Numbered from the stretch's first letter, positions 33,396 through 43,173 are shown. The stretch: DNA of 64,000 bases from JABDIP01 sp965237625 (GCA_965237625.1 CBDEGD010000032.1:62001-126000); one strand, 5' to 3'. Numbers and translations are program-made. Notes: generated by a model not told the origin, from the letters alone.

Positions 33396-35891
33396 ATGCC
33401 TAGGAGCGACACCGAAATGCAAAAAGACCTCCCACGCCACGCCCGGGCCGTCATCATCGGCGGCGGCGTGATCGGCTGCTCCGTCGCCTATCATCTGGCC
33501 AAGCTGGGCTGGACCGATGTGGTCCTGCTGGAGCGCAAGCAGCTCACCAGCGGCACCACCTGGCACGCTGCCGGGATGATCACCCAGCTTCGGGCCAGCC
33601 ACAATCTCACCCGGCTGGCCAAATACTCACAGGAGCTCTATGGCACGCTGGAGGCAGAGACCGGCGCCGCCACCGGGTTCAAGCGCAACGGATCGGTCAT
33701 TGTCGCCCTCAACAGCGAGCGCATGGAGGAGTTGCGGCGCAACGCCGCCATGGCGCGGGTGTTCGGTGTCGAGGCCGAAGAGATTTCCGCCGCGGAATGC
33801 CTGGAGCGCTATCCGCTGCTGAACGGGGATGGCGTGCTGGGCGGAGTCTACCTGGCGAAAGACGGGCAGGGCGATCCGGGAAACATCGCCCTGGCCCTGG
33901 CCAAGGGCGCTCGGCAGAACGGCGTCCGGGTCTTCGAGAACATCGCCGTCACCGCGATCCACCAGAAGGATGGGCGGGTTACCGGCGTTGCCACGACGAA
34001 AGGCGACATTGTCGCGGACCATGTGGTCAACTGCGCCGGCATGTGGGGGCATGCGGTCGGCCGCATGGCCGGGGTGAACGTGCCGCTGCATGCCTGCGAG
34101 CATTTCTACATCCTGACCGAGGGCATTCCGGGCCTCGCCCGCGATCTGCCGTCCCTGCGGGTGCCGGACGAGCACTCCTATTTCAAGGAGGATGCCGGCA
34201 AGCTGCTGGTCGGCGCCTTCGAGCCGGTGGCCAAGCCCTGGGGCATGGACGGCATATCGGAGGATTTCTGCTTCGACCAGCTGCCCGAGGATTTCGATCA
34301 TTTCGAGCCGATCCTGGAGGCCGCCATCGCCCGGCTGCCGATCCTGGAGACCACCGGCATCCATACATTCTTCAACGGCCCGGAGAGTTTCACGCCCGAC
34401 GACCGCTACCTGCTGGGCGAGGCGCCGGAGCTGAAGAACTTCTTCGTCGCCGCGGGGTTCAACTCGATCGGTATCGGCTCCGCCGGCGGCGCCGGCCAGG
34501 CGCTGGCGCAATGGATGGATGCGGGCGAGCCGCCCTACGATCTCTGGGACGTCGACATCCGCCGCATGCAGCCTTTCCAGGGCAATCGCACCTACCTCTT
34601 TCACCGCGCCACCGAGGTGCTCGGCCTGCTCTACGCCGACCACTTCCCCTACCGGCAATACGCGACGGCAAGAGGCGTGCGGCAGACAGCGTTGCATGAG
34701 CGTCTGGAGGCGCGGGGCGCCTGTTTCGGCGAGCTGGCCGGCTGGGAACGGCCGAATTGGTATCTGCCCGAGGCGGAGCGGGCCCAGGGATTGACGCCGG
34801 AATACACCTATTCCTGGAAGCGGCAGAACTGGTTCGAGCATTCCGCCGGAGAACACAAGGCGGTCCGCGAGGCTGTCGGCCTGTTCGACATGAGCTCCTT
34901 TGCCAAGATCCGGGTCGAGGGCAGGGACGCGCTCGACGTGCTGCAGAAGGTCTCGGCCAATAACGTTGATGTCGAACCCGGCCGCATCGTCTACACTCAG
35001 TGGCTCAACCCGCGCGGCGGCGTCACCGCGGATCTGACCGTTACCCGCCTGTCGGAGACCCGGTTCATCGTCATTACTTCGGCCGCCACGGGCATCCGCG
35101 ATGTGTCATGGCTGCAGCGCGCCATCCCGGACGACGCCCATTGTTTCGCCTGGGACGCCACCAGCGCCGAGGCGGTGATCGCGATCATGGGGCCGAAGGC
35201 GCGCGATCTGCTGCAGCCGCTGACCCCCGCCGATCTCTCCAACGAGGCATTCCCCTTCGCCACGGCGCGCGAAATCGAGTTCGGCATGGGTCTCGTTCGG
35301 GCCCACCGCATCACCTATGTGGGCGAGTTGGGTTGGGAGCTCTATATGCCGACCGATCAGGCCCGGCACATCTTCGACACCATCGTCGAGCGCGGTTCCG
35401 ATCACGGACTCAGGCTGTGCGGCATGCATGCGCTGGATTCCTGCCGCATCGAAAAGGCATTCCGCCATTTCGGCCACGACATCTCCGATGAGGACCATGT
35501 TCTGGAGGCCGGGCTGGGTTTTGCGGTCAAGCCGGACAAGCCGGCCTCGCGTTTCGGCGACTTCACCGGCCGCACGGCGGTGCTGGCGAAGAAAGAGGAG
35601 GGGCTGTCCCAGCGCCTGTTGCAATTCCGTCTGAACGATCCCGAACCGCTGCTCTATCACCATGAGCCGATCTGGCGGGATGGACGCCAAGTAGGCTATC
35701 TGACCTCCGGCAATTACGGCCACCATCTGGGCGCCGCCATCGGCCTTGGTTATGTGCCTTGCACGCCAGGAGAAGCACCGGCCGAAGTGCTGGCAGCGTC
35801 GTACGAGATCGAGGTGGCCGGAGAGCGCTTTCCCGCCGAGGCCAGCTTGAAGCCGCTCTATGATCCGAAGTCGGAGCGGGTGAAGGAGTAG
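33396..35891 (+). CDS. Dimethylglycine/sarcosine dehydrogenase-like FAD-GcvT enzyme
   Basis: 831 residues. The N-terminal DAO-type FAD domain is VIIGGGVIGCSVAYHLAKLG, with the covalent-FAD histidine motif SGTTWHAAGM. After about residue 430 come FAO_M and two GcvT-like folate-binding domains (WFEHSAGEHKAVREAVGLFDMSSFAKI, MGPKARDLLQ, YVGELGWELYMP). The length matches dimethylglycine dehydrogenase and relatives, which demethylate N-methylglycines and pass C1 units to tetrahydrofolate. The start may be ATG 33396 or an internal Met a few residues on. It is flanked by family B repeats. Confidence 0.85.
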   Translation: MPRSDTEMQKDLPRHARAVIIGGGVIGCSVAYHLAKLGWTDVVLLERKQLTSGTTWHAAGMITQLRASHNLTRLAKYSQELYGTLEAETGAATGFKRNGSVIVALNSERMEELRRNAAMARVFGVEAEEISAAECLERYPLLNGDGVLGGVYLAKDGQGDPGNIALALAKGARQNGVRVFENIAVTAIHQKDGRVTGVATTKGDIVADHVVNCAGMWGHAVGRMAGVNVPLHACEHFYILTEGIPGLARDLPSLRVPDEHSYFKEDAGKLLVGAFEPVAKPWGMDGISEDFCFDQLPEDFDHFEPILEAAIARLPILETTGIHTFFNGPESFTPDDRYLLGEAPELKNFFVAAGFNSIGIGSAGGAGQALAQWMDAGEPPYDLWDVDIRRMQPFQGNRTYLFHRATEVLGLLYADHFPYRQYATARGVRQTALHERLEARGACFGELAGWERPNWYLPEAERAQGLTPEYTYSWKRQNWFEHSAGEHKAVREAVGLFDMSSFAKIRVEGRDALDVLQKVSANNVDVEPGRIVYTQWLNPRGGVTADLTVTRLSETRFIVITSAATGIRDVSWLQRAIPDDAHCFAWDATSAEAVIAIMGPKARDLLQPLTPADLSNEAFPFATAREIEFGMGLVRAHRITYVGELGWELYMPTDQARHIFDTIVERGSDHGLRLCGMHALDSCRIEKAFRHFGHDISDEDHVLEAGLGFAVKPDKPASRFGDFTGRTAVLAKKEEGLSQRLLQFRLNDPEPLLYHHEPIWRDGRQVGYLTSGNYGHHLGAAIGLGYVPCTPGEAPAEVLAASYEIEVAGERFPAEASLKPLYDPKSERVKE

Positions 35892-35939
35892 CGGCAGCTT
35901 AAGGCCGTCGGGAGCTGTCGGCCGATCCAAACCACGACT

Positions 35940-36028
35940 GTCATTCCCGCGAAGGCGGGAATCCAGTGTACACGCTGGAGCCGCGGTGAGGCTGGTGCCT
36001 TCTGGATTCCCGCCTTCGCGGGAATGAC
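35940..36028 (+). repeat. Palindromic repeat family B, copy 2
   Basis: The same GTCATTCCCGCGAAGGCGGG and inverse arms as copy 1 with a different spacer. It sits between convergent genes (FAD/GcvT enzyme and the ABC permease), where it could act as a bidirectional terminator. Confidence 0.9.
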
Positions 36029-36068
36029 AATCCACTTGTAGCTTCTTGGGACCCCGCTCAGTCCGCGC

Positions 36069-37334
36069 TTACCCCTTGCCCTTCCAGGGGATCAGCCAGC
36101 TCTCCGCCATGCGCATCAGGATGTCGATGCTGTAGCCGATCGTGCCGATCAGGATGATGCCCATGATCACGATATCGGTGAGTTGGAAGCGCGAGGCGAC
36201 CATGATCATCATGCCGGCACCCTTTTCGGCCGCGACCAGTTCGGCGGCGACCACCGTTCCCCAGCAGACGCCCATGGCGACACGGGCGCCGGTGAAGATC
36301 TCCGGCAGCGAGTTCGGCACGATCACATGACGCAGGATCTGCCATTTCGAGGCGCCCAGCGAATAGGCCGCATGGACCTTCGATATCCGCACGCCGGACA
36401 CGCCGGCCCGGGCTGCGATGGCCATGATCCACAGGGCTGCAAGGAATAAAAGCACCCACTTCCCGAGCTCGCCGATGCCGGCCCAGATGATCACCAAGGG
36501 GATCAGCGCCAGCGGCGGCACCGGCCGCATGAATTCCACAATGGGGTCGAACCAGCCGCGGAACCAGTCGCTGAGGCCCATGGCATAACCCAGAGGAATG
36601 CCTATCAGGGCCCCGCCGAGAAACCCGGCGACCACCCGGAACAGCGACCATCCCACATGCTCGAAAAGGGTGAAGTTCTGATAGCCGTCGCTGCCGATCT
36701 CCAGGAGTCGTTTGAAGACGGCTTCCGGCGGCGGCAGCCAGATCGGTTCCATCTGCCAGCCTGGAGACGGTTTATAGTTGGGCGTTCCCTTGCTGCTGAG
36801 CGTCACTTGGCCGGAATCGACTTCGACCGTCTCGCCCGGCGCGATCGACTGGCCGTCGATGGCGACCACCCGGGCGCCGTCGTCCTTCTCGAAATCGTCG
36901 TTCCGGTCGACCCGGATGAGGATCGACCGCCACGCGCCGACCTTGGCGGCGTCGTCCTTGGCAAATCCGTCGCCCGGTGTGATTTCGGGCGCATCGGCCT
37001 CTCCGCCGACCTCGAAAACGCGGACATGAACGGTCGCGTCGTCCGTCGCGCCGTCCGCGTTTTCGGCGGTGTAGGTAAAGCTGGCGTCACCGATGAACGG
37101 CCCCGGCACATGGATCGGCAGCAACACCGAACCGGTGAACGCCCCCCAGATCGCGAAGATGGTGATCACCGAGATGATGGACGCGGCGCGGTTGGCCTTG
37201 ACCGCGCTCTCATCCCCGAAGGTCACGGTCTTCAGTGCGGTGAAATCCCGGATGTGATGCATGCGGCTGGCGACGGCCCGCACCACCAGGAAGGCGACGA
37301 CGAAAATCGCGATATAGATCAGAAGGATGATCAT
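36069..37334 (-). CDS. Taurine/sulfonate-type ABC transporter permease with an inserted periplasmic domain
   Basis: 421 residues, about 150 more than a usual TauC/SsuC permease. Two N-terminal membrane helices (1-20, 52-72) precede a predicted periplasmic domain (about 80-175). It contains DASFTYTAENADGATDDATVHV, a motif resembling cadherin-like tandem-95 repeats. The BPD_transp_1 domain follows (LPPPEAVFKRL, then EELVAAEKGAGMMIM-type loop near 370). It forms the membrane pore with the TauB-like ATPase (ATGA overlap at 37331-37334). The substrate is inferred from the TauA-like partner. Confidence 0.8.
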   Translation of the reverse strand: MIILLIYIAIFVVAFLVVRAVASRMHHIRDFTALKTVTFGDESAVKANRAASIISVITIFAIWGAFTGSVLLPIHVPGPFIGDASFTYTAENADGATDDATVHVRVFEVGGEADAPEITPGDGFAKDDAAKVGAWRSILIRVDRNDDFEKDDGARVVAIDGQSIAPGETVEVDSGQVTLSSKGTPNYKPSPGWQMEPIWLPPPEAVFKRLLEIGSDGYQNFTLFEHVGWSLFRVVAGFLGGALIGIPLGYAMGLSDWFRGWFDPIVEFMRPVPPLALIPLVIIWAGIGELGKWVLLFLAALWIMAIAARAGVSGVRISKVHAAYSLGASKWQILRHVIVPNSLPEIFTGARVAMGVCWGTVVAAELVAAEKGAGMMIMVASRFQLTDIVIMGIILIGTIGYSIDILMRMAESWLIPWKGKG

Positions 37335-38137
37335 GCCGTCGACTCCGTCCGACCCATGATCTCTTCTTCCATATCCCAGATCATCGATAGGATTTCTTCG
37401 CGTTTCGGTCCGAACTCCGCGTGTTTCTTCACCTCACGCAGATCGGCACCGACGCCGATCTCCGCAAAGGGTAGATTGTATTCCTTGTGGATGCGCCCGG
37501 GGCGCGGCGCCATGACCAGCAGCCTTTCGCCCAGCAGCAGCGCTTCCTCCACCGAATGGGTGATCAGGATGATCGTCTTGCCGGTCTCCTTCCAGATCTC
37601 CAGCACCAGCGCCTGCATCTTCTCGCGGGTCAGCGCATCGAGGGCGCCGAGCGGCTCATCCATCAGGATCACGTCGGGATCGTTGGCCAGGCATCGCGCC
37701 AGCGCCACACGCTGCTGCATGCCGCCGGAAAGCTCGTAGATCATCTTGCTGCCGAAATCGTGCAGCCCGACGATCTCCAGCAGTTCGTCGACGCGCTTAT
37801 TGATCTCGGCTTTCGGAGTGCCCTTCATCGATGGGCCGAAGCCGATGTTCTCGCGCACATCCATCCACTCGAACAGCGCGCCCTGCTGAAAAACCATGCC
37901 GCGTTCGGCCCCCGGTCCGATCGCCAACTCACCGCCGAGGGACACCGTCCCTTCGGTCGGAGCGAGGAAGCCGGCGACGATGTTCAACAAAGTCGTCTTG
38001 CCGCAGCCGGACGGGCCGAGGACGGCCATGATCTCGCCCTCGCGGATATCGAGCGTCACATCTTGAAGTGCCTGAACCGCCCCGCCGTCCGGCAGTTCGA
38101 AGCGCATGGAAATATTCTCGATCAACAGTGCTGACAT
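37331..38137 (-). CDS. Taurine/sulfonate/nitrate-type ABC transporter ATP-binding protein
   Basis: 268 residues. Walker A is GPSGCGKTT at about 42-50, Q-loop FQQGALFEW, signature LSGGMQQRVALARCL, Walker B VILMDEPLGALD and H-loop ITHSVEEAL. Similarity is to TauB/SsuB ATPases. A C-terminal extension of about 45 residues (from NLPFAEIGVGADLREVKKHAEF) is longer than in E. coli TauB. It overlaps the permease gene by 4 bp; the binding-protein gene lies 86 bp upstream. Confidence 0.9.
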   Translation of the reverse strand: MSALLIENISMRFELPDGGAVQALQDVTLDIREGEIMAVLGPSGCGKTTLLNIVAGFLAPTEGTVSLGGELAIGPGAERGMVFQQGALFEWMDVRENIGFGPSMKGTPKAEINKRVDELLEIVGLHDFGSKMIYELSGGMQQRVALARCLANDPDVILMDEPLGALDALTREKMQALVLEIWKETGKTIILITHSVEEALLLGERLLVMAPRPGRIHKEYNLPFAEIGVGADLREVKKHAEFGPKREEILSMIWDMEEEIMGRTESTA

Positions 38138-38223
38138 CGCCCCGCCCCCCCAATGGAATTGCTCGGCCGTTCGTCGACCGGAAGTCGGCCCGGGGTGGAA
38201 TCCCCGGGCCGATGCTTCATTCC

Positions 38224-39210
38224 TTACTGGGCCGCTGCCAGCGGATCCGCGTTGACGGCGTTCTGGTAGGTCGGCAGGGCGCTGTCGATGGAGTCAGCCT
38301 CCACGAACACATCGGCGACACCCTTCATGAAGGTCGGAACCGCGCCAGTCAGCCATCTGTCGGTGAGCTGATCGGCGGCAGACGGGAAGGACATGGTGCT
38401 GATCGACGACCGCGCGGCCTCCAGACCCATGCCGGATTCCTGGGCGATCACGGCCAGCATGGCCTCGTCATTGCCAGCATTCCACCGGTCATTGGCTGCG
38501 GCGGTGACGGCCAGGAAGTCGGACACCACGTCCGGGTTCTCGGCAATGAAGCCGGCCGGAGCCGACGTCACATCGAACACCAGGATCCCGAGTTCTTCCT
38601 TCTCGGCGCCGGTCAGCAAAACGTTTCCATGCTCCTTCATGCGGCCCAACCCGCCGCCATAGCCGCAGGCGAAATCGACTGCTTTCTGCGCCAGTGCGGC
38701 CGCGCCCTCGGGCGGTGTCATGTTGACGACGTCAAGACTGGCCAGATCGATGCCGAAATAATCCATCTGACGCAGGAAGCCGTAATGGGCGGCGGTGCCC
38801 ATCGGGACCGCGACCTTCAGGCCCGACAGTTCGTCGGCGGAATCCTTGTCGATTTCGAGGGAGGCATGGACGACGCAGTTGTCGTTCTCCGAATAGCTGA
38901 CGGCTATGTCGAGAACCTGGATGTCCTGCCCGGCCGACGCCGCGACGACAAACGGAGGAACGCCCTGGCTGACCGAAATCTGCACATCGCCGGAGGCCAT
39001 GGCCGCCGACATCGCCGTGCCGGTCTCGAAGGACCGCCAATTGACTGTCATGCCAAGGGCCTGCTCATACTCGCCGTCGGCTTTCGCGGCCAGGAACGGC
39101 ATCGGCCATTCCAGGAAGTAGGCCACGGTGATCTCGTCCAGGGCCTTTGCCGCCTGTGCCGAGAACGCAAACGCGGCGGTTGCCGCTAGCGCGGTCATCA
39201 ACTTCTTCAC
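38224..39210 (-). CDS. TauA-like periplasmic substrate-binding protein
   Basis: 328 residues from GTG 39210, chosen because an AGGAGAAGG Shine-Dalgarno lies just before it; an upstream ATG at 39240 would add ten basic residues. A signal peptide is clear (MKKLMTALAATAAFAFSAQA-AKA). The mature part has the NMT1/SsuA fold features AMASGDVQISVSQGVPP and DKDSADELSGLKVAVPMGTAAHYGFL, as in taurine-binding proteins. It is the first gene of the tauABC-like operon. TauR-type repeats lie about 110-140 bp upstream of its start. Confidence 0.85.
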   Translation of the reverse strand: MKKLMTALAATAAFAFSAQAAKALDEITVAYFLEWPMPFLAAKADGEYEQALGMTVNWRSFETGTAMSAAMASGDVQISVSQGVPPFVVAASAGQDIQVLDIAVSYSENDNCVVHASLEIDKDSADELSGLKVAVPMGTAAHYGFLRQMDYFGIDLASLDVVNMTPPEGAAALAQKAVDFACGYGGGLGRMKEHGNVLLTGAEKEELGILVFDVTSAPAGFIAENPDVVSDFLAVTAAANDRWNAGNDEAMLAVIAQESGMGLEAARSSISTMSFPSAADQLTDRWLTGAVPTFMKGVADVFVEADSIDSALPTYQNAVNADPLAAAQ

Positions 39211-39319
39211 GTGCCTTCTCCTGTTCCTATTTTTTTTCATTGTTCATTTCGAACGAAATGGGTGTCATTTTTTTTCGGACACTCCGCAGCGTCAACTATG
39301 AAGCAAATTTTCCACCCCC

Positions 39320-39352
39320 TTAGGTCCAATTTGCTCTGGTCTAAGGTACCAG
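39320..39352 (-). promoter_or_regulatory. TauR-type direct repeats upstream of tauA
   Basis: On the minus strand, CTGGTACCTTA (39352-39342) and TTGGACCTAA (39329-39320) repeat in the same orientation, with ends 22 bp apart. The second matches, except for its first base, the TauR site CTGGAC(T/C)TAA that I recall from Rhodobacter capsulatus. A TauR-like MocR gene lies 2.3 kb away, and a similar pair occurs at 43227-43260. Confidence 0.6.
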
Positions 39353-39354
39353 AA

Positions 39355-40644
39355 TTATTTGGCCTTTCGAAACTCCATCGCGTCGCGGATGCGCATCCAG
39401 GACATCGCGATGCCGGAGCCGGCTCGCTGGGTATCCCGAAACGCGATGGGTTTGATGGGAGAGACCGGGAAGGGCAGCAATTCCGGGGCGGTTCCCAATA
39501 GCCGCTCCGCCAGAACCCGGCCCATCACCAGCGACATGGCAACGCCGCGTCCGTTGTAACCGAGGCCGGCGATCATGCCGGGCGCCGGCTCATGAAAATG
39601 GGGAATCCGGTCGGCGGTGAGTGCAATGCGCCCGCCCCAGAAATGAGTCCAGGCAACACGGCGCAGGCTGGGAAATACCCTGGCGACATCTTCCACCAGC
39701 CATTTCCGACCCGCGAGACCGCCAAATGGCCCACGAAAGCCGATGCCGCCGAACACCGCCTGATTGTCCGGCCCGCGGCGCGCATACATGATCATCCGTC
39801 GGGTGTCGGAGATCGTATGCCCTTCCGGCAAGATGCTGCCGATCTCATCATCGCTTAATGCATCGGTGGCGATCTGCACCGGATAGACCGGCAGAATGGA
39901 CCGGGCCAGCCCGGGGAGCAGCCCGTCGGTATAACCATTGGTCGCCAGCACGACGGATTGGGCGCGGATCCGGTGGCGGTCGGCGCGGAGCACCCAATGC
40001 GAGCCGGATTTTTCGACCGCCGACACAGGAGCATTCCGGAAGATCCGCGCGCCTGCCTTTCGTGCTGCATCCGCCAGCCCTCGCGCCAGCGAGAGAGGCT
40101 GAACCGCCCCGCCCTTGGAAGAAAGGACACCGGATTCATAAGCCGGCGACCCGGTAAGCCGCCGCAGTTCCGCGCCATCGACGAACTCGAAACCGGCTCC
40201 AAAGGCATTCCAGGCGGTTGCTGCGTTGCGGGCCTCGTCGCGCGCCGCCGGGCAATGATCGACCCTCAGCCAGCCATTCTGCCGGGCGTCGCAGGCGATC
40301 CCGTATCTGCGCACCAGATCGAACAGCTCGTCCGCGGAGTTGAGCGAGACCTCCGTCAGGCGCTCGAAATACACATCGCCCACGGCCTTCCGGAGATCTT
40401 CGGGCCGCTGGACCGGAAGCATCGGGTTGACTTGGCCGCCATTGCGCCCCGACGCACCCCAGCCGACATCCTGTGCGTCGAGCACGATGGTGCTGCTTCT
40501 CCGTTCGGCGAGACACAGCGCGGCGCGCAGCCCGGTGAACCCAGCGCCGACCACCGCGACATCGCACTCCACGTCTCCCGGATCTTCCGACAGATGGTCG
40601 CCCGGAGCCGCGATCTGCTGCCAAAGCGAGGGGGCGGATAGCAC
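39355..40644 (-). CDS. FAD-dependent amine oxidoreductase (PuuB/DAO family)
   Basis: 429 residues. The N-terminal Rossmann FAD motif is VAVVGAGFTGLRAALCLAE and the conserved GWGASGRNGGQVNP is typical of gamma-glutamylputrescine oxidase (PuuB) and related enzymes. The C-terminal FAD-contact is IAGLGYNGRGVAMSLVMGR. It oxidises a primary or secondary amine to an aldehyde or imine. Its place between tauE and tauABC-like genes suggests that a sulfonate amine such as taurine could be the substrate (TauY of taurine dehydrogenase belongs to the same superfamily), but no TauX partner is seen. Confidence 0.75.
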   Translation of the reverse strand: MLSAPSLWQQIAAPGDHLSEDPGDVECDVAVVGAGFTGLRAALCLAERRSSTIVLDAQDVGWGASGRNGGQVNPMLPVQRPEDLRKAVGDVYFERLTEVSLNSADELFDLVRRYGIACDARQNGWLRVDHCPAARDEARNAATAWNAFGAGFEFVDGAELRRLTGSPAYESGVLSSKGGAVQPLSLARGLADAARKAGARIFRNAPVSAVEKSGSHWVLRADRHRIRAQSVVLATNGYTDGLLPGLARSILPVYPVQIATDALSDDEIGSILPEGHTISDTRRMIMYARRGPDNQAVFGGIGFRGPFGGLAGRKWLVEDVARVFPSLRRVAWTHFWGGRIALTADRIPHFHEPAPGMIAGLGYNGRGVAMSLVMGRVLAERLLGTAPELLPFPVSPIKPIAFRDTQRAGSGIAMSWMRIRDAMEFRKAK

Positions 40645-40685
40645 CGATCAGGTCCCCTGTTTCCGGTGTTCCGAATGGCATTGCG

Positions 40686-41435
40686 TCACGGACCGAATGC
40701 ACCCTTGATCAACCCGATGACGGACAGGGCGATCAGCAATCCGAGAACGATCTTGCGGAACGATTTCGGGGTGCTCTTGGAGAAAAGCCGGCCGCCGATG
40801 AACAGCCCGGCCAAGGCCAGCGGCAGGCCAATCGCGTATCGGCCGATCACATCCCCGGTCATCAGCCCTTGAGAGGCGAACAGCCCGCCGGCATAGGTAT
40901 CCAGCAGGAAGAAATAGGCGATCATGGTGGCGCGCATCACCGCCGGCCCATCGTTGCGGGCGACCAGCAGCAGCGCGATCGGCAGGCCGCCCAGCGCCGA
41001 CAGGCCGTTCGCCACACCGGATACGAAACCGGCGCCGATGCTTCCCACCGTTCCACTGGCCCGATGCGCCTTGATGCCGCACAGCATCAACAGGGAGGCG
41101 ACGGCGATGATGGATGCGATGATGATCCGCGCCGTATCCGCCGACAGCCAGATCAGCCCGGCCACCCCAACCGGATTGCCCACCGCGGCGCCGACCAAAA
41201 GCAGGACCAGCGTCCGCCAGTCGATCCGCCGCCAGATGCCCGGCGCCTGCAGGACGCTGGCGGTGACCTCCAGCAGGATGGCAATCGGCACCACCTCCGC
41301 CGGGGGCAGGAACAATGTCAGTGCGGCGACGATGATCGCCGACAGCCCGAACCCGGCATAGCCCCGCGCGAAGCCGGCCAGAAAGAATGCGGCTGCGCCA
41401 ATCGCAATACCGCCCCATGCGAGCCCGTCTATCAA
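40686..41435 (-). CDS. TauE/SafE-family sulfite/sulfonate exporter, first copy
   Basis: 249 residues, eight predicted membrane helices in two repeats of the TauE/SafE (DUF81) fold: GFARGYAGFGLSAIIVAAL near the start and GFVSGVANGLSALGGLPIALLL in the second half. TauE proteins export sulfite or sulfoacetate made during taurine degradation. It lies 41 bp upstream of the FAD oxidoreductase gene in the same direction and is probably co-transcribed. A family C repeat lies upstream. Confidence 0.85.
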   Translation of the reverse strand: MIDGLAWGGIAIGAAAFFLAGFARGYAGFGLSAIIVAALTLFLPPAEVVPIAILLEVTASVLQAPGIWRRIDWRTLVLLLVGAAVGNPVGVAGLIWLSADTARIIIASIIAVASLLMLCGIKAHRASGTVGSIGAGFVSGVANGLSALGGLPIALLLVARNDGPAVMRATMIAYFFLLDTYAGGLFASQGLMTGDVIGRYAIGLPLALAGLFIGGRLFSKSTPKSFRKIVLGLLIALSVIGLIKGAFGP

Positions 41436-41521
41436 TGAACGTCGCCGGATATGAATTGATCATGGTGCCTATGGTGGGCGGGCGGACATCCGTCGAATTC
41501 GGTGGAGACGGAGGCGGCGTT

Positions 41522-41650
41522 GCCATCCTCGCCCTTCGACAGGCTCAGGGTGAGGTGTTCTGCGGGCCAAAAATAGAGTCCAAGTCGTGAGGCGTTTGGT
41601 GGGGCCACAACGGAGCCCTCACCCTGAGTCTGTCGAAAGGCGAGGGCGGG
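41522..41650 (+). repeat. Palindromic repeat family C, copy 1
   Basis: CCCTTCGACAGGCTCAGGGTGAGG and its imperfect inverse CCTCACCCTGAGTCTGTCGA...GGCGAGGGCGG form arms around a ~70-bp AT-rich spacer. It fills the gap between tauE and the tauR-like gene. Shown here in shortened form; the arms are longer than 20 bp. Confidence 0.85.
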
Positions 41651-41706
41651 CCAACAGGCAAATGCACGAGGGATCGAGAGCACCAATGGCTTCTCCACGG
41701 CCGGCA

Positions 41707-43173
41707 TCACTGCGCCGCGCCGATCAAATCCGCCAGCAGCGCGATCCCGGGCTCGATGCGGTCTTCCGGGATCGACGAAAATCCGAGGCGGAAATGGTTC
41801 TTCGGCGGTGCGTCGCCGGCAAAATGGATGGCCCCGGGCTCGATCAGCACGCCCTTTTCCCGCGCGGTCGCGGCCAATGCGTCGGCGTCGAGGTCCGGCG
41901 GTCCCTGGACCCAGTAGCTGGTGCCCCCAAAGCTCGGCATCCGGCTCCAACCGGGGAGATGCTGGCCGAGCGCCCTGCCCATGGTGCCCCAACGGTCCCG
42001 ATAGGCGCGATGCAGCCGATGGATCAGCGTATCGTAGTGGCCGCCGGCCAGGAACAGGGCAGCGGTGCGTTGGTTGTTGCCCGGCGGGTGCCGCAGCATC
42101 AGGTGGCGCAAGGCGCGCGCTTCGCGGATCACCTCCGGCGGCGCGACCAAATAGCCGAGCCTGAGGCCTGGCATCAGGGATTTGGACAGGCTGCCCACAT
42201 ACATGACCCTGCCGTCGCCATCGAGCGACTTCAGGGCCGGGAAGGGCTCGCCGCAGAAATTGGTCTCGGATTCATAATCATCCTCGATGATCACCGCGCC
42301 ATTGCCTCGAGCCGCCGCCAACAGAGCTTTTCGCCGCTCGAGTCCCATTGTGATCGTGGTCGGGAATTGATGGCTCGGCGTGGTGAAGATCAGATCCGCG
42401 CCGGCCAGGCGGTGGTCGACGACCATCCCCTCGTCGTCGATCGGTATCGTATGAATCCGATCGGTTCTGAGCCGGAAGATGTTGTGCACATCCGGATAGC
42501 CCGGATCCTCGATGGCGACGTTCGTTGTCGGCGTCACAAACAGGCTGGCCAGCAGATAGAGCGCGTTTTGCGCCCCGAGGGTCACCAGTATCTCGTCCGC
42601 CGTCGCGGAGATGCCGCGGCGGGGCAGGACGCGCCGGCGGATCTGCTCGATCATCATCGGATCGTCCACGGTGTAGCGGTCTTCGGTCCAGGCATCGAGC
42701 CAGCGCCGGCCCATGGCCTGGCGCACGCAATCCCGCCATTCGGCGATCGGGAACAGATCGGCATCCATCTGGCCATAAATGAAGGGGTAGCGGTAATGGC
42801 GCCAATCGACCGGTTTCTGGATGTTGTGCTGCAAAGTTGGGTGGACCCGGAACCGCCGCGCCCAGTCGACTGTCTGATCGCCGCTCGATAGTCGGGGCGG
42901 CGCCGGGTCGAAATGCACCGCATGGGCGTCGTCCGCCACATAGAAGCCGCTGCGCTCCCGCGCCGCCAGGAATCCGTCGGTGACCAGGGCCTGATACGCC
43001 AGTGTGACCGTGTTGCGGGAGACCTTCAGTCGCCGCGCCATGGCGCGGGTCGACGGCACCGGACTACCGGCCGCCAATTGGCCGTCGAGAACCGCGGACA
43101 CCAGCGCTTGGCGTATCTGCGATTGCAGCGTCGTCGCCTCGGTGCGTTCCAGATGATAAAGCGCGTCCCGCAT
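41707..43173 (-). CDS. MocR/TauR-type GntR regulator with aminotransferase domain
   Basis: 488 residues. An N-terminal GntR winged helix (about 10-75: LQSQIRQALVSAVLDGQLAAGSPVPSTRAMARRLKVSRNTVTLAYQALV) joins an aminotransferase class I/II domain. The PLP lysine is in VGSLSKSLMPGLRLGYLVAP and IIEDDYESE is the upstream hallmark. MocR regulators bind PLP and sense amino acids or amines. It is divergent from an omega-aminotransferase gene and upstream of the tau-like genes, where TauR of Rhodobacter sits. Shared CTGG-type repeats support that it controls both directions. Confidence 0.88.
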   Translation of the reverse strand: MRDALYHLERTEATTLQSQIRQALVSAVLDGQLAAGSPVPSTRAMARRLKVSRNTVTLAYQALVTDGFLAARERSGFYVADDAHAVHFDPAPPRLSSGDQTVDWARRFRVHPTLQHNIQKPVDWRHYRYPFIYGQMDADLFPIAEWRDCVRQAMGRRWLDAWTEDRYTVDDPMMIEQIRRRVLPRRGISATADEILVTLGAQNALYLLASLFVTPTTNVAIEDPGYPDVHNIFRLRTDRIHTIPIDDEGMVVDHRLAGADLIFTTPSHQFPTTITMGLERRKALLAAARGNGAVIIEDDYESETNFCGEPFPALKSLDGDGRVMYVGSLSKSLMPGLRLGYLVAPPEVIREARALRHLMLRHPPGNNQRTAALFLAGGHYDTLIHRLHRAYRDRWGTMGRALGQHLPGWSRMPSFGGTSYWVQGPPDLDADALAATAREKGVLIEPGAIHFAGDAPPKNHFRLGFSSIPEDRIEPGIALLADLIGAAQ

